Shown piece by piece: positions 9,085 through 19,498 of a DNA stretch of 64,000 nt. Position 1 is the first letter of the stretch. The number at the start of each line of letters is the position of its first letter. The notes beneath the pieces were generated by a model. The model did not search any database. It was given only the letters and a program-made list of their open reading frames with translations, and had not been told where the DNA came from. The stretch comes from Micromonospora rhizosphaerae (GTDB lineage Bacteria; Actinomycetota; Actinomycetes; Mycobacteriales; Micromonosporaceae), in NCBI RefSeq assembly GCF_900091465.1, contig NZ_FMHV01000002.1, positions 868,001-932,000 of the forward strand, written 5' to 3'. A program made the position numbers and the translations under genes.

Positions 9085-9113
9085 GGGGCCGCCACCAAGG
9101 CGGTGGCGGCCCC
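9085..9113 (-). terminator. terminator downstream of yidC
   Basis: A perfect 12-bp stem (9085-9096 with 9102-9113) with a 5-nt loop starts 7 bp past the yidC stop on the minus strand. It separates rpmH-rnpA-yidD-yidC from jag-rsmG. Confidence 0.75.
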
Positions 9114-9119
9114 CGTGGC

Positions 9120-10100
9120 TCAACGCCGCTTGGCCGGGCGGCCCTTCTTCGGGTTGACCGGCTTGGCGCCCGGCTTGGGGCCGGCCACCTTGGGGGTGGT
9201 CACCTGCGGCTTTGCGGGCGCCTGGGCGGGCTTGCCCCGACCGAGCAGCCCACCGGCCTTCGTCGGCTGAGCCGGGCCGCGGGCACCGGCGCCCGGCTTG
9301 GCGCCGGTGGGCACCAGCGGCGGGAACTTGCGGAGCACCCACTGCTGCTGACCGAGGGTGAAGAGGTTGTTGGTGACCCAGTAGATGATCACGCCGATCG
9401 GGAAGATCGCGCCGGAGACCAGCAGCGACAGGGGGATGCCGTAGAGCATCAGCCGCTGGACCATCCGCTGCTGCGGGTCGTCCGCCCAGCCGGTCTTGAG
9501 AATCATCTGACGGCTGGTCAGGAAGGTGGTGGTGATCATGATCAGGACCAGGATCCCGGCGATCAGCTTGACCGTACCGCCGTTGGCGCCGAGGCGGGCC
9601 AGCTCGTCGGCGGTCGAGCCGAACTTGCCGGCGATCGGCGCGGTGAAGAGATTGGCGTGCGAGGCGCTGTTGAACTGCTCGACGGTCCAGCCGTAGAGGG
9701 TCTTGTTCTCCTTGGCCGGGTCCAGCCGGCGCAGCACGTGGAAGAGGCCGAGGAAGACCGGAGCCTGAAGGAAGATCGGAAGGCAGCCCATCAGCGGGTT
9801 GGCCTTCTCCTTCCGGTAGAGCTCCATCATCTCCTTCTGGAGCGTCTCCCGGTCACCCTTGTGCTTCTCCTGGAGCTCCTTCACCTTCGGCTGGAGCGCC
9901 TGCATCGCCCGCTGCGACTTGATCTGCTTGACGAAGATCGGGAACAGGATGACCCGGATCGTCACCACCAGGAAGATGATGGCGAGGATCCAGGACCAGT
10001 TCGTCCCGATCACCGCGCCGGTCGGCACGATGGCGTCCCAGGCCGAGTGCCAGGTCAGCAGGATCCACGAGATCGCGTAGTAGATCCAGTCGAGACTCAA
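9120..10100 (-). CDS. yidC: membrane protein insertase YidC
   Basis: YidC inserts and folds membrane proteins, alone or with Sec. The 326-residue protein has the Oxa1/YidC core: a first hydrophobic segment with the conserved arginine (FLVVTIRVILFPIF), a charged coiled-coil hairpin (KVKELQEKHKGDRETLQKEMMELYRKEK), and LMGCLPIFLQAPVFLGLFHVL. Three more membrane spans follow, including IYWVTNNLFTLGQQ. The C-terminus is a long basic Ala/Lys/Pro tail typical of ribosome-binding actinobacterial YidC. It lies 3 bp after yidD. Confidence 0.96.
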   Translation of the reverse strand: MSLDWIYYAISWILLTWHSAWDAIVPTGAVIGTNWSWILAIIFLVVTIRVILFPIFVKQIKSQRAMQALQPKVKELQEKHKGDRETLQKEMMELYRKEKANPLMGCLPIFLQAPVFLGLFHVLRRLDPAKENKTLYGWTVEQFNSASHANLFTAPIAGKFGSTADELARLGANGGTVKLIAGILVLIMITTTFLTSRQMILKTGWADDPQQRMVQRLMLYGIPLSLLVSGAIFPIGVIIYWVTNNLFTLGQQQWVLRKFPPLVPTGAKPGAGARGPAQPTKAGGLLGRGKPAQAPAKPQVTTPKVAGPKPGAKPVNPKKGRPAKRR

Positions 10101-10103
10101 TTC

Positions 10104-10391
10104 TCAGGCTCCAGTCACATCGGCGCGGCGGTTACCGCCCGGCTCCGGCACCGGGTCGTGTCCACCTGGATGAAAGGGGTGGCAGCGCGACAGCCGTCGG
10201 ACCGTCAGCGCGGTTCCCCGGAGTGCGCCGTGTCGAGCCACCGCCTCGACGGCGTACGCACTGCATGACGGGTAGAACCGACAGCGGGCCGGCAGCGCCG
10301 GGCTTATCCAACGACGGTACGCGACGATGGGCGCAATCAGCACTCGGGCACCGGTTGTCGTGGGCCGCGGGGCGGCGTTTTCGCTGCTCAC
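10104..10391 (-). CDS. yidD: membrane protein insertion efficiency factor YidD
   Basis: This is a small membrane-associated helper of YidC-dependent insertion. The 95-residue protein shows the YidD signature: [26 protein letters not shown], and [16 protein letters not shown], with three conserved cysteines. The GTG start overlaps the rnpA stop by 4 bp, and yidC follows after 3 bp, so the three genes are translationally coupled. Confidence 0.95.
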   Translation of the reverse strand: MSSENAAPRPTTTGARVLIAPIVAYRRWISPALPARCRFYPSCSAYAVEAVARHGALRGTALTVRRLSRCHPFHPGGHDPVPEPGGNRRADVTGA

Positions 10392-10801
10392 CGCGACCGC
10401 CGGCCCCGGGGCGCCCGGGCTGCGGCGAGGGCGGCGTCCAGGTCGGCTCCGAGCCGGGCGTACGACGCCTCGGCGGCGCCCGGCAGCGCCCGGACCACCA
10501 GGGTGCTGCCGGCGGGGAGCTCGGCGAGGCGCTCCCGGACCAGGTGGCGCAGCCGGCGGCGGACCTTGTTGCGGACCACGGCCTTCCCGACGGCCTTGGA
10601 CACGACGAAGCCGGCGCGGGTCGGTGCGGATGTCTCCGCACCGGCACCCCGCGCCGGCTCCGGCGAGATTGTCGCGGTGGGTCCGGCCGTCGAGGGGAGG
10701 GTCAGGTGCACCACGACGGCGCCCCGGCCGACGCGGCGGCCACCCCGGACCGCTGCGGCGAAGTCGCTACTGCGCCGCAGTCGCTGTGCGGCCGCCAGCA
10801 C
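10388..10801 (-). CDS. rnpA: ribonuclease P protein component
   Basis: RnpA is the protein subunit that helps RNase P RNA cleave tRNA 5' leaders. It begins [20 protein letters not shown]. The diagnostic RNR motif appears as [18 protein letters not shown] at about residues 82-99. A Gly/Ala/Pro-rich insertion (about residues 38-60) lengthens it to 137 residues. It starts with GTG, 34 bp after rpmH. Confidence 0.95.
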   Translation of the reverse strand: MLAAAQRLRRSSDFAAAVRGGRRVGRGAVVVHLTLPSTAGPTATISPEPARGAGAETSAPTRAGFVVSKAVGKAVVRNKVRRRLRHLVRERLAELPAGSTLVVRALPGAAEASYARLGADLDAALAAARAPRGRRSR

Positions 10802-10835
10802 GACTCCCCACGTCCCCGAACCGGACCGGTCGGCC

Positions 10836-10973
10836 TCAGGCCGACAGGCGGGCGCGACCCTTGGCGCGACGGGTCGAGATGATGGCGCGGCCGGCCCGGG
10901 TGCGCATGCGCAGCCGGAAGCCGTGGGTCTTCGCGCGCCGGCGGTTGTTCGGCTGGTAGGTGCGCTTGCTCAC
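10836..10973 (-). CDS. rpmH: 50S ribosomal protein L34
   Basis: L34 is a 45-residue, Arg/Lys-rich ribosomal protein. The sequence runs [18 protein letters not shown], then [20 protein letters not shown], the full L34 signature. The start is the GTG at 10971-10973; a longer in-frame reading to 11129 is an artefact. It is the first gene of the rpmH-rnpA-yidD-yidC unit and is divergent from dnaA. Confidence 0.97.
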   Translation of the reverse strand: MSKRTYQPNNRRRAKTHGFRLRMRTRAGRAIISTRRAKGRARLSA

Positions 10974-11609
10974 GTCAGGCTCTCCGTTTTCGTACGCCCC
11001 GCGCGCGGCATCGCCCGGGGTCGTGTGGTGGTCCAGGCCACCTCGGCGGTGGCCCCCGATCGGTGCTGCCCGGCGACGCGGGACCTCGGCGATGCGGGGA
11101 AGCGACCGCGGACAGCAAGCACCCATCACCCTAGCAGAGGGCGAGAGAGCAGCCGCTCCAGCCTACGCAGGGGAGCAATGACCGTCAAACATCACACCTA
11201 GGGCATCGGCGGCGCCGGGAGCGCGACCGAAGGGGCGGTTTTCACTGATGTTGACAAGGCTGCCACCGCCTCGACGGTTGATGGCGCCCGGCCCGCGCTG
11301 TTAGCGTGCCCGATTGCGGTCAGCGTCGGGGGGGTCCGGGGTTGTCGCCGACAGGCAAGACCGGACAAGGTAGTGAATCGTTCGGCACGGTGAACCCGCT
11401 TCAACGCCTCTCGTAATCCAGGGGGGCAGGTCCGACCCGCGTCCGGCGGGCGGCCACAATCGGTCGGTACACACAGGCTGTGGATAACTTGTGGATGACG
11501 ACCGGTCAGCCGTCCGGGTGGGTGCTGTAACCCGAACGCGGGGGCGGGCCTGGACGGCCCACTGGATGTCAGCGGCAGCCGGGAGCAGAGGCGAGGGGGT
11601 GGCACGACG
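10974..11609. promoter_or_regulatory. rpmH-dnaA divergent promoter region with two DnaA boxes
   Basis: There is no gene in this 636 bp. Two DnaA boxes lie near the dnaA side: TGTGGATAA 11479-11487 and TGTGGATGA 11490-11498, spaced one helical turn apart. They are placed for DnaA autoregulation of the dnaA promoter. No -10/-35 pair could be assigned with confidence. Confidence 0.75.
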
Positions 11610-13439
11610 GTGACCGGAGCGACCGACCTTGCCGCGGTGTGGACGGCGACGACCGACGAGCTCGCCGACGAGATCATCTCCGCGCAGCAGCGGGCGTACC
11701 TCCGCCTCACCCGGCTGCGCGCGATCGTGGAGGACACCGCGCTGCTCTCCGTCCCGGACGCCTTCACCCGGGACGTGATCGAGTCGCGGCTCCGCCCGGC
11801 CATCACCGAGGCGCTCAGCCGCCGGCTGGGCCGACCGATCCAGGTGGCGGTCACCGTCCGGGTCGCCGAGGACCCCGGCCGCCGGCCGGCCGGAACGGTC
11901 TACCACGGCGGGTCCGACGCCGACCCGACCGACGGCCCCCAGGACCTGCTCGCCGGCTTGGACGCGCCCGGTCCGCCGGCGAACGCGCCCACCTTCCCCG
12001 AGCTCGGTTACCCGGGCGCCGAGCCGGGCTATCCGGAGGAACGCCCCGAGGCAGCGGCCGAGGAGCGGGCCCCCGGCCCCCGCCCGGCCGCCGACGGCGG
12101 CCGCCCGCAGCTCATCCCGGCCAGCCGGGACGGTCAGGACACCCTCTTCAGCACCGCCTTCGCCGAGCAGCTGCGGACCGCCCACCCGGCGCCTGAGCGC
12201 CGGGGCTTCGACGAACGGCGCCGGGTCGAACCGCCGGTCACCGACGCCCGGGGCTACGAGCCCCGCTACCGGGAGGACCCGGGTCTCCGGGATCCGCAGC
12301 CGCTGCGCGGCCTGCCCGGCGACGGCGGCACGGACAGCGGACCGGGCCGCGTGGACCACCGTCCGGGCGGACGGGACGACCGCCGGTTGCCCGGCGGCGC
12401 GGAGACCGGCGGTAACCGGCTCAACCCCAAGTACATGTTCGAGACGTTCGTCATCGGCTCCTCGAACCGCTTTGCGCACGCGGCCGCGGTGGCCGTGGCC
12501 GAGTCACCGGCGAAGGCGTACAACCCGCTCTTCATCTACGGCAGCTCCGGGCTGGGCAAGACCCACCTGCTGCACGCCATCGGGCACTACGCCACAACGC
12601 TGGGCAACGCCCGCTCGGTCCGGTACGTCTCGACCGAGGAGTTCACCAACGACTTCATCAACTCGCTGCGGGACGACAAGACCAGCGCGTTCCAGCGCCG
12701 CTACCGGGACGTCGACATCCTGCTGATCGACGACATCCAGTTCCTGGAGAACCGGGAGCGGACCCAGGAGGAGTTCTTCCACACCTTCAACACCCTGCAC
12801 AACGCCAACAAGCAGATCGTCATCACCTCCGACCGCTCGCCGAAGCAGTTGGCGACGCTGGAGGACCGGCTGCGGACCAGGTTCGAGTGGGGCCTGCTGG
12901 CCGACATCCAGCCGCCGGACCTGGAGACCCGGATCGCGATCCTGCAGAAGAAGGCCGCGCAGGAGCGGCTCTTCGCCCCGCCGGACGTGCTGGAGTTCAT
13001 CGCCTCCCGGGTGTCGAACTCGATCCGGGAACTCGAGGGGGCGCTGATCCGGGTCACCGCGTTCGCCAGCCTCACCCGCTCGTCGGTGGAGCTGTCGCTG
13101 GCCGAGGAGGTCCTGCGGGACTTCATCCCGGACGGCGCCGGGCCGGAGATCACCGCCGACCAGATCATGGTGTCGACGGCGGACTACTTCGGGGTGAGCC
13201 TGGAGGACCTGCGCGGGCACTCCCGCTCCCGGGTGCTGGTCAATGCCCGCCAGGTGGCCATGTACCTCTGCCGGGAGCTGACCGACCTCTCGCTGCCCCG
13301 GATCGGTCAGGCCTTCGGCGGCCGGGACCACACCACCGTGATGCACGCAGACCGGAAGATCCGCCAGCAGATGGCGGAGCGGCGCTCGCTCTACAACCAG
13401 ATCGCCGAGCTGACCAACCGGATCAAGCAGAACACCTGA
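11610..13439 (+). CDS. dnaA: chromosomal replication initiator DnaA
   Basis: DnaA-ATP binds the DnaA boxes of oriC and melts the adjacent AT-rich DNA. The N-terminal DnaB/DciA-interaction domain (to about residue 90) is followed by a Pro/Gly/Asp-rich linker of about 180 residues, typical of actinobacteria. The AAA+ core has Walker [10 protein letters not shown] (about 311-319) and Walker B LLIDDIQF (about 371). The C-terminal DNA-binding domain carries the signature [15 protein letters not shown] near residue 570. It starts with GTG and is followed by a terminator and then oriC. Confidence 0.98.
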   Translation: MTGATDLAAVWTATTDELADEIISAQQRAYLRLTRLRAIVEDTALLSVPDAFTRDVIESRLRPAITEALSRRLGRPIQVAVTVRVAEDPGRRPAGTVYHGGSDADPTDGPQDLLAGLDAPGPPANAPTFPELGYPGAEPGYPEERPEAAAEERAPGPRPAADGGRPQLIPASRDGQDTLFSTAFAEQLRTAHPAPERRGFDERRRVEPPVTDARGYEPRYREDPGLRDPQPLRGLPGDGGTDSGPGRVDHRPGGRDDRRLPGGAETGGNRLNPKYMFETFVIGSSNRFAHAAAVAVAESPAKAYNPLFIYGSSGLGKTHLLHAIGHYATTLGNARSVRYVSTEEFTNDFINSLRDDKTSAFQRRYRDVDILLIDDIQFLENRERTQEEFFHTFNTLHNANKQIVITSDRSPKQLATLEDRLRTRFEWGLLADIQPPDLETRIAILQKKAAQERLFAPPDVLEFIASRVSNSIRELEGALIRVTAFASLTRSSVELSLAEEVLRDFIPDGAGPEITADQIMVSTADYFGVSLEDLRGHSRSRVLVNARQVAMYLCRELTDLSLPRIGQAFGGRDHTTVMHADRKIRQQMAERRSLYNQIAELTNRIKQNT

Positions 13440-13482
13440 GGCGTGCGCCACGCCGGCCGCCGCCGGACGTGGGACCAGGGAG

Positions 13483-13512
13483 CGCCCGGCCGAACTCGGC
13501 CGGGCGTTCTTC
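13483..13512 (+). terminator. dnaA terminator
   Basis: A perfect 10-bp stem (13483-13492 with 13497-13506), a 4-nt loop and a trailing TTCTTC lie about 45 bp past the dnaA stop. Confidence 0.8.
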
Positions 13513-13559
13513 GTACCTGTGGAAGCCCGGCGGTTGACCCTCCACCGGGTCGAGGGCAC

Positions 13560-14060
13560 AGGATCGGTGTCATGTTCCTCCACAGGACCGCCCGGTTGTC
13601 CACAGCCCCTGTTCCACAACCGGTGGACAACCACGCTCCGTCCGGAGCCGGTTACCCACAGACTGTGGACAACCCCTGGGGACGGCGCTGTGGACGCCTG
13701 GGGACGACCGCGGATTTGTCCACCGACGACAGTCGGCCTGTGGGCGGGCTGTTGAAGGTTCTGGGGACAACGTCGATCAGGCTCGTTCGGGCCGTCCACA
13801 ACACTGGGGAGAAACCCCGTGGATTACCGGTGGACAACCGGTGGACAACCGTGGACAACCTGGGGATGGACGGCGGCTGTGGAAACCGACACGGGTTGTA
13901 CCCCTGGTTCTCCACAGCGAGACCACCGGTGGATAACCTGGATGACCTGCGCGGACGCCGGTTCTCCACAGTTTGCACAGGTGCGATGAAGACGATGAGT
14001 TATCTCTTCTAAACAACAAAAACCAATCATCACCGTTGGACTTCCTGTGGATCGGGCCGG
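13560..14060. other. oriC: chromosomal replication origin oriC
   Basis: The dnaA-dnaN intergenic region carries many DnaA boxes of the actinobacterial TTGTCCACA type in both orientations. Copies include 13596-13604, 13622-13630, 13664-13672, 13716-13724, 13829-13837, 13840-13848, 13850-13858, 13908-13916, 13928-13936 and 13962-13970, with a further TGTGGATCG at about 14046. The three at 13829-13858 are head-to-tail, 10-11 bp apart. The AT-rich tract at about 13985-14035, near dnaN, is the likely unwinding element. Confidence 0.95.
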
Positions 14061-14222
14061 CAACCGCCGGGGCAGTCCGTCAGTACCGGCAGATCCACGG
14101 GGTCGGGCGCACAGCCGATGCCCGCGCGCCCTAAGGTGCGATGGGTACCCGCACGGTCGGGCGGGACGGTGGGCAGCGGTCGGCATGAGAGAGTTGTCGC
14201 TGACGTCGACGCGGAGGCATTG

Positions 14223-15356
14223 ATGAAGTTCCGAGTGGAGCGCGACGCGCTCGCCGAGGCGGTCGCGTGGACCGCCAAGAGCCTGCCCAACCGACCTTCC
14301 GTACCGGTGCTGGCCGGGGTGATGCTCCGGGTCACCGACGGCAACCTCCAGGTCTCCGGCTTTGACTACGAGGTCTCCAGCCAGGTCACCGTCGAGGTGC
14401 AGGGTGACGCCGACGGCGCTGCCCTCGTCTCCGGCCGCCTGCTTGCCGAGATCACCAAGGCGCTCCCCGCCAAGCCGGTTGACATCGCCGCGGTCGGCGC
14501 CCACCTCGAGCTGGTCTGCGGCAGCGCCCGGTTCACCCTGCCAACCATGCCGGTCGAGGACTACCCGGCCCTGCCGGAGATGCCGGAGAGCGCCGGCACC
14601 GTGGACGCCGCCGCCTTCGCCGCCGCGGTGGCCCAGGTCGCCGTCGCCGCCGGCCGCGACGAGACGCTGCCGATGATGACCGGCGTACGCATCGAGCTCT
14701 CCGGCCGCACCCTCGCCATGCTCGCCACCGACCGCTACCGCCTCGCGCTGCGCGAGATGGAGTGGAACCCGGACGACGCCGAGGTGAGCATCAACGCCCT
14801 GGTGCCGGCCCGCACCCTGCACGACACCGCCAAGGCCCTCGGCCCGCTCGGCGGCCAGGTGACCCTGGCGCTCTCCCAGGGCGGCGCCGGGGAGGGCATG
14901 ATCGGGTTCTCCGGCGGCACCCGCCGGACCACGAGCCGGCTGCTCGACGGGGCCAACTACCCACCGGTGCGGTCGCTCTTCCCGTCCACCCACAACGCGG
15001 AGGCCCGGGTCCCGGTCAGCACCCTGATCGAGGTGGTCAAGCGGGTGGCGCTGGTCGCCGAGCGCACCACGCCGGTGCTGCTGAGCTTCAGCTCGGACGG
15101 GTTGGTCGTTGAGGCCGGCGGCACCGAGGAGGCCCGGGCCAGCGAGGCGATGGAGGCAACCTTCACCGGCGATCCGCTGACCATCGGCTTCAACCCGCAG
15201 TACCTGATCGACGGCCTGGCCAACCTGGGCGCCCAGTACGCCCTGCTCTCGTTCGTCGACGCCTTCAAGCCCGCGGTGATTTCCCCCGCCGGCGAGGATG
15301 GCGAGGTCATCCCGGGGTACCGGTACCTCATCATGCCGATCCGCGTGTCCCGCTGA
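14223..15356 (+). CDS. dnaN: DNA polymerase III sliding clamp (beta subunit)
   Basis: DnaN forms the ring clamp that tethers DNA polymerase to template DNA. The ATG at 14223 gives 377 residues beginning MKFRVERDALAEAVAWTAKS, the standard actinobacterial start. Three clamp folds follow, ending with GYRYLIMPIRVSR, the conserved C-terminal MP(I/M)R region of beta clamps. An upstream in-frame start at 14118 reads through promoter DNA and is rejected. The first gene after oriC, it is followed after 37 bp by gnd. Confidence 0.97.
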   Translation: MKFRVERDALAEAVAWTAKSLPNRPSVPVLAGVMLRVTDGNLQVSGFDYEVSSQVTVEVQGDADGAALVSGRLLAEITKALPAKPVDIAAVGAHLELVCGSARFTLPTMPVEDYPALPEMPESAGTVDAAAFAAAVAQVAVAAGRDETLPMMTGVRIELSGRTLAMLATDRYRLALREMEWNPDDAEVSINALVPARTLHDTAKALGPLGGQVTLALSQGGAGEGMIGFSGGTRRTTSRLLDGANYPPVRSLFPSTHNAEARVPVSTLIEVVKRVALVAERTTPVLLSFSSDGLVVEAGGTEEARASEAMEATFTGDPLTIGFNPQYLIDGLANLGAQYALLSFVDAFKPAVISPAGEDGEVIPGYRYLIMPIRVSR

Positions 15357-15393
15357 TCGCACCTGAAGACGAGACGCACGGAGGTAGGAGCAG

Positions 15394-16266
15394 ATGCAGC
15401 TCGGTCTGGTAGGACTCGGCCGGATGGGCGGCAACATGCGCGAGCGGTTGCGCTCCGCCGGTCACGAGGTGGTCGGCTACGACCGCAACGCGGAGCTGAG
15501 CGACGTCGCGAGCCTGGCGGACCTGGCCGGGAAGCTGGAGGCGCCCCGCGCGGTCTGGGTGATGGTCCCGGCCGGCGTCACCGACGCCACGATCGACGAG
15601 CTCGCCGGGGTGCTCGGCGAGGGCGACATCATCATCGACGGCGGCAACTCGCGATTCAGCGACGACGCTCCGCGGGCCGAGCGGCTGAACGAGCGCGGCA
15701 TCGGCTACGTGGACGTCGGCGTCTCGGGCGGTGTCTGGGGCCGGCAGAACGGGTACGCCCTGATGGTCGGCGGCGCCCAGGAGCACGTCCAGCGGCTGAT
15801 GCCGATCTTCGAGGCGCTCAAGCCGGCGGGCGAGTACGGCTTCGTGCACGCCGGGCCGGTGGGCGCCGGGCACTACGCAAAGATGGTGCACAACGGAATC
15901 GAGTACGGCCTGATGCACGCCTACGCCGAGGGCTACGAGCTGCTCGCCAAGTCCGAGCTGGTGACCAACGTCCCCGGCGTCTTCAAGTCGTGGCGCGAGG
16001 GCACCGTCGTCCGGTCCTGGCTGCTCGACCTGCTCGATCGCGCGCTGGACGAGGACCCGGAGCTGGCCGAGCTGAGCGGCTACACCGAGGACACCGGCGA
16101 GGGCCGCTGGACGGTCGACGAGGCGGTCCGGCTGGCCGTGCCGCTGAACGTCATCACCGCCTCGCTCTTCGCCCGGTTCGCCTCGCGGCAGGAGGACTCG
16201 CCCGCGATGAAGGCCGTGGCCGCGCTGCGCCAGCAGTTCGGCGGCCACGCCGTCCGCAAGCGCTGA
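15394..16266 (+). CDS. gnd: 6-phosphogluconate dehydrogenase, decarboxylating (short type)
   Basis: It oxidises 6-phosphogluconate to ribulose-5-phosphate in the pentose phosphate pathway. The Rossmann motif [12 protein letters not shown] is at the N-terminus. The catalytic segments [31 protein letters not shown] and [21 protein letters not shown] (with the active-site Lys) follow. At 290 residues it is the short GndB/YqeC type. A GGAGG ribosome site precedes the ATG. Its position between dnaN and recF is conserved in actinobacteria. Confidence 0.95.
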   Translation: MQLGLVGLGRMGGNMRERLRSAGHEVVGYDRNAELSDVASLADLAGKLEAPRAVWVMVPAGVTDATIDELAGVLGEGDIIIDGGNSRFSDDAPRAERLNERGIGYVDVGVSGGVWGRQNGYALMVGGAQEHVQRLMPIFEALKPAGEYGFVHAGPVGAGHYAKMVHNGIEYGLMHAYAEGYELLAKSELVTNVPGVFKSWREGTVVRSWLLDLLDRALDEDPELAELSGYTEDTGEGRWTVDEAVRLAVPLNVITASLFARFASRQEDSPAMKAVAALRQQFGGHAVRKR

Positions 16267-16282
16267 CCGGCATCCACAACCT

Positions 16283-17416
16283 GTGTACGTCCGCCGGCTC
16301 GAACTGGTCGACTTCCGCTCGTACGAGCGGGTCGGCGTCGACCTGGAGCCGGGCCCGAACGTGCTGATCGGCCCCAACGGGGTCGGCAAGACCAATCTGG
16401 TCGAGGCGCTGGGCTATGTGGCGACCCTGGATTCGCACCGGGTCGCCACGGACGCCCCCCTCGTCCGGATGGGCGCCACCTCGGCGGTCATCCGCTGTGC
16501 GGTGGTGCACGAGGGGCGCGAGCTGCTGGTCGAGCTGGAGATCGTCCCCGGCAAGGCCAATCGGGCCCGGCTGGGCCGCTCCCCGGCCCGCCGCGCCCGG
16601 GACGTGCTCGGCGCGCTGCGGCTGGTGCTCTTCGCCCCGGAGGATCTGGAACTCGTCCGCGGCGATCCGGCCGAGCGCCGTCGCTACCTCGACGACCTGC
16701 TGGTCACCCGGCAGCCCCGGTACGCCGGAGTGCGCGCCGACTACGACCGGGTGCTCAAGCAGCGCAACGCCCTGCTGCGCACGGCGTACCTGGCCCGCAA
16801 GGCCGGCGGTTCGCGGAGCGGCGACCTCTCCACCCTCGCCGTCTGGGACACCCACCTGGCGCACCACGGCGCCGAGCTGCTGGCCGGTCGGCTGGAGCTG
16901 GTCGCCGCCCTGGCGCCGCACGTGACCAAGGCGTACGACGCGGTCGCGGCCGGGCGGGGCGCGGCCGCGACCGCGTACCGCCCCTCGGTGGAGCTGCCCG
17001 ATCCGACCGGGGACCGGGCCGCGCTGGTCGAGGCGCTGACCGCCGCGCTCGCCGAGTCCCGGTCCGCCGAGATCGAGCGCGGCACCACCCTGGTCGGGCC
17101 GCACCGCGACGATCTCGCCCTCACGCTCGGCCCGCTGCCCGCCAAGGGGTACGCCAGCCACGGCGAATCCTGGTCGTATGCTCTGGCCCTCCGGCTGGCC
17201 GGGTACGACCTGCTGCGGGCGGACGGCATCGAGCCGGTGCTGGTGCTCGACGATGTGTTCGCGGAGCTGGACGCGGGCCGCCGGGAACGGCTGGCGGAGC
17301 TGGTCGGCGGGGCGAGCCAGCTGCTGGTGACCTGCGCGGTCGAGGACGACGTGCCGGCGGCCCTGCGCGGCGCCCGGTACGAGGTGGGCGAAGGGACGGT
17401 ACGCCGTGTCGGATGA
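16283..17416 (+). CDS. recF: DNA replication and repair protein RecF
   Basis: RecF is an ABC-type ATPase that helps load RecA at gaps. It starts with GTG ([20 protein letters not shown]). Walker [10 protein letters not shown] is at about residues 30-38. Later come the signature-like [11 protein letters not shown] and the Walker B region [16 protein letters not shown]. The 377-residue length is normal. It overlaps the start of dciA by 11 bp, so the two are coupled. Confidence 0.97.
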   Translation: MYVRRLELVDFRSYERVGVDLEPGPNVLIGPNGVGKTNLVEALGYVATLDSHRVATDAPLVRMGATSAVIRCAVVHEGRELLVELEIVPGKANRARLGRSPARRARDVLGALRLVLFAPEDLELVRGDPAERRRYLDDLLVTRQPRYAGVRADYDRVLKQRNALLRTAYLARKAGGSRSGDLSTLAVWDTHLAHHGAELLAGRLELVAALAPHVTKAYDAVAAGRGAAATAYRPSVELPDPTGDRAALVEALTAALAESRSAEIERGTTLVGPHRDDLALTLGPLPAKGYASHGESWSYALALRLAGYDLLRADGIEPVLVLDDVFAELDAGRRERLAELVGGASQLLVTCAVEDDVPAALRGARYEVGEGTVRRVG

Positions 17417-18032
17417 GGTGGAGCTTCCGCCGGCCCGCCTGGGGCCGGCGGACGGTGGCCGTACCCCCGAAGCCGGAACGGCCGGCGGGGCCGGCGCGAC
17501 CGATGCGACCGGCGAACTGCCCGCGGGGGCGTCCGGGCCGGAGCTGGCCCGGGCCGTGCTGGACGCGGCCAAGGCCCGTCGGAAGGCGGCGGCCACCACG
17601 CGGCGGCGGAGCGCGATCGGCGGAGAGGGCGGTGGTGAGCGGCGGCTGCGCGGCTACTCGGGGCCCGGGCCGGATCCGCGCGACCCGCAGCCGCTCGGCG
17701 CGGTGCTGGAGCGGCTGGTCAAGGCGCGCGGTTGGCAGCAGCCGGCCGCGGAGGCGACGGTCTTCGGCGCCTGGGAGCGGGTGGTCGGCCCGGAGGTGGC
17801 CCAGCACAGCCGCCCGGTCAAGCTGGAGGACGGCGAGTTGACCGTGGAGGCACGGTCGACCGCCTGGGCGACCCAGCTGCGGCTGCTCGCCGGTTCGCTG
17901 TTGCAGCAGATCGCCCGCGAGGTCGGCCACAACGTGGTGCGCAAGCTGCACATCCACGGCCCGGCGGCGCCGTCCTGGTCCAAGGGCCCGCGCCGGGTCC
18001 GGGGCCGCGGCCCGCGGGACACCTACGGCTGA
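17406..18032 (+). CDS. dciA: DciA-like helicase-loading protein (DUF721)
   Basis: DUF721/DciA proteins interact with the replicative helicase DnaB in bacteria lacking DnaC. The first 90 or so residues are Pro/Gly/Ala-rich. The DUF721 domain follows: [20 protein letters not shown], then [20 protein letters not shown] and [21 protein letters not shown]. The C-terminus is basic. It overlaps recF by 11 bp, the standard actinobacterial arrangement. The function is taken from the family. Confidence 0.9.
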   Translation: MSDEVELPPARLGPADGGRTPEAGTAGGAGATDATGELPAGASGPELARAVLDAAKARRKAAATTRRRSAIGGEGGGERRLRGYSGPGPDPRDPQPLGAVLERLVKARGWQQPAAEATVFGAWERVVGPEVAQHSRPVKLEDGELTVEARSTAWATQLRLLAGSLLQQIAREVGHNVVRKLHIHGPAAPSWSKGPRRVRGRGPRDTYG

Positions 18033-18071
18033 CCGGGCCGGCGCGTTCGGATCGGCCGGACCGGGGCGGGG

Positions 18072-18296
18072 TCAGCGTCCCCGCTCCGCCTCCCGGGCGG
18101 CCCGCTTCCGTTCCCGCTGTTCACGGCTGTAGCGCTTGCGGTTCTCCAGGTCACGTTTCCACAGCTCGCGAGCCTCAGTCGAGCCCCCGTACACCGCGCC
18201 CTGCACCTCGGCGGGGCCGGCCAGGTACTTGTAGGCCCATCGCCAGAACCGCCCACCTTCTCCCGGGTCCCGGGTCGGCTTCTCGTCCTCACTCAT
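18072..18296 (-). CDS. small conserved hypothetical protein
   Basis: The ATG at 18296 gives 74 residues beginning MSEDEKPTRDPGEGGRFWRWAYKY and ending in a highly charged Arg/Glu/Lys helix (ENRKRYSREQRERKRAAREAE). A start at 18329 is possible but adds unconvincing sequence. The central LAGPAEVQGAVYGG segment looks like a conserved core. It converges on dciA and is divergent from the MarR gene. No function is recognised. Confidence 0.65.
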   Translation of the reverse strand: MSEDEKPTRDPGEGGRFWRWAYKYLAGPAEVQGAVYGGSTEARELWKRDLENRKRYSREQRERKRAAREAERGR

Positions 18297-18348
18297 GCCG
18301 CTGACCTCTCCGCTCTCCGAGCGCCGCACGCGCCCCCCGCTCTGATGG

Positions 18349-18377
18349 TTGGGGCACCAATCATTGGGGCACCAATC
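18349..18377. promoter_or_regulatory. tandem operator upstream of the MarR/OhrR gene
   Basis: TTGGGGCACCAATC occurs twice (18349-18362 and 18364-18377), 15 bp apart. Each copy contains the inverted repeat TTGG-N4-CCAA. The pair lies between the divergent small gene and the MarR start, which fits autoregulation by the MarR protein. Confidence 0.7.
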
Positions 18378-18414
18378 GCGGGTACCATAGCATCGATCAT
18401 GAGGAGGCCGATCG

Positions 18415-18903
18415 GTGCGTGACCAGCTCGACGACGCGGACCCCCTGGCGCTGGAACAGCAGGTGTGCTTCGCGCTCTCCGTCGCCGCGCGGGGCGTCGT
18501 CGCCGTCTACCGCCCGCTGCTGGAGCCCATGGGGCTGACCCACCCGCAGTACCTGGTCATGCTCGCCCTGTGGCAGCACGCCCCGCTGTCCGTGCGGGAC
18601 CTGAGCCGCCTGCTGCAGCTCGACCCCGGCACGCTGTCGCCACTGCTCAAGCGGCTGGAAGCCAACGGCTACGTCCGTCGGGAGCGCGACGCCGCGGACG
18701 AACGCAGCCTGGCCGTCACGCTCACCGCGAGCGGCGCCGCGCTCCGCGCCCGCGCCGCAGAGATCCCGCCCGCGATCGTGGAGCGGCTCGGACTACCGGT
18801 CGAGGAGCTGCGGCACCTGCACACCGCACTCACCCGGGTGATCGCCGCGGCCAACCGCGCCGGCACGACCGGCCCCGGCACCCCGACGACGGTTGCCTCC
18901 TGA
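18415..18903 (+). CDS. MarR-family regulator, OhrR-like
   Basis: This 162-residue winged-helix repressor starts at GTG 18415 behind a GAGGAGG ribosome site. The N-terminus has EQQVCFALSVAARGV, placing a cysteine where OhrR proteins have their peroxide-sensing Cys. LTHPQYLVMLALWQ is the usual OhrR helix, followed by the wing helix DPGTLSPLLKRLEANGYVRRERDAADER. A thiol-based organic peroxide sensor is inferred. No ohr gene lies next to it, so it may act in trans or control the adjacent small gene and itself. Confidence 0.85.
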   Translation: MRDQLDDADPLALEQQVCFALSVAARGVVAVYRPLLEPMGLTHPQYLVMLALWQHAPLSVRDLSRLLQLDPGTLSPLLKRLEANGYVRRERDAADERSLAVTLTASGAALRARAAEIPPAIVERLGLPVEELRHLHTALTRVIAAANRAGTTGPGTPTTVAS

Positions 18904-18943
18904 TCCGCACGCGGTCCGTCCGGCCGCCGGCCGGCCTCGGAGA

Positions 18944-19498
18944 TCAGGCGTCGGCGTAAACAGCGAAGCCCCGGTCGGCGCAGCGCCGGTAGAAGGCGGC
19001 GAGCACGCTCAGCTCGGCGCAGGTGAAGTTCCACTGCGGCGGGTCGCCGTTCTCGTCGCGCAGCCCGTCGAGCCGGCTGTCCAGCCAGCGCAGCTGCTGC
19101 TCGGCCAGCCGGCCGTCGGCCAGCAGCGAGCGCAGCACCTCGCTGACCGATTCGAAGGTCACCGCCTCGCCGAACGGCCGGTGCTGAGCGACGAACTTCT
19201 CCACGCCGCCGGCGATCCAGGAGCACCCGTCGGGGTCGATCACCGGATCCTCGTCCTCGGCGGCGGCGTCAGTGGCGTAGAGCACATTTTCCAGCCCGAG
19301 GATCAGGTCGACCAGCTCGGTGTACGCGGTCGCCCGCACCGTTCCGGTCTTGGCGATCAGCTCGGCGAGCGCGGCGGTGGGGGCGGAGATCCGTGGCATG
19401 TCGACGATTTCGCCGAAGTCGACGAACTCGGCCGGCGCGACCGGGTCGTAGAAGCGGCCGGTCCGCGGCCAGTGCACCGCGACGTTGTCCAGCCCCAT
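18944..19498 (-). CDS. conserved hypothetical protein
   Basis: This 184-residue acidic protein begins [20 protein letters not shown] and contains long helical segments ([33 protein letters not shown]). It has no signal peptide or membrane span. Codon usage looks chromosomal, and the frame is a well-formed gene divergent from gyrB. No family is recognised. Confidence 0.7.
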   Translation of the reverse strand: MGLDNVAVHWPRTGRFYDPVAPAEFVDFGEIVDMPRISAPTAALAELIAKTGTVRATAYTELVDLILGLENVLYATDAAAEDEDPVIDPDGCSWIAGGVEKFVAQHRPFGEAVTFESVSEVLRSLLADGRLAEQQLRWLDSRLDGLRDENGDPPQWNFTCAELSVLAAFYRRCADRGFAVYADA

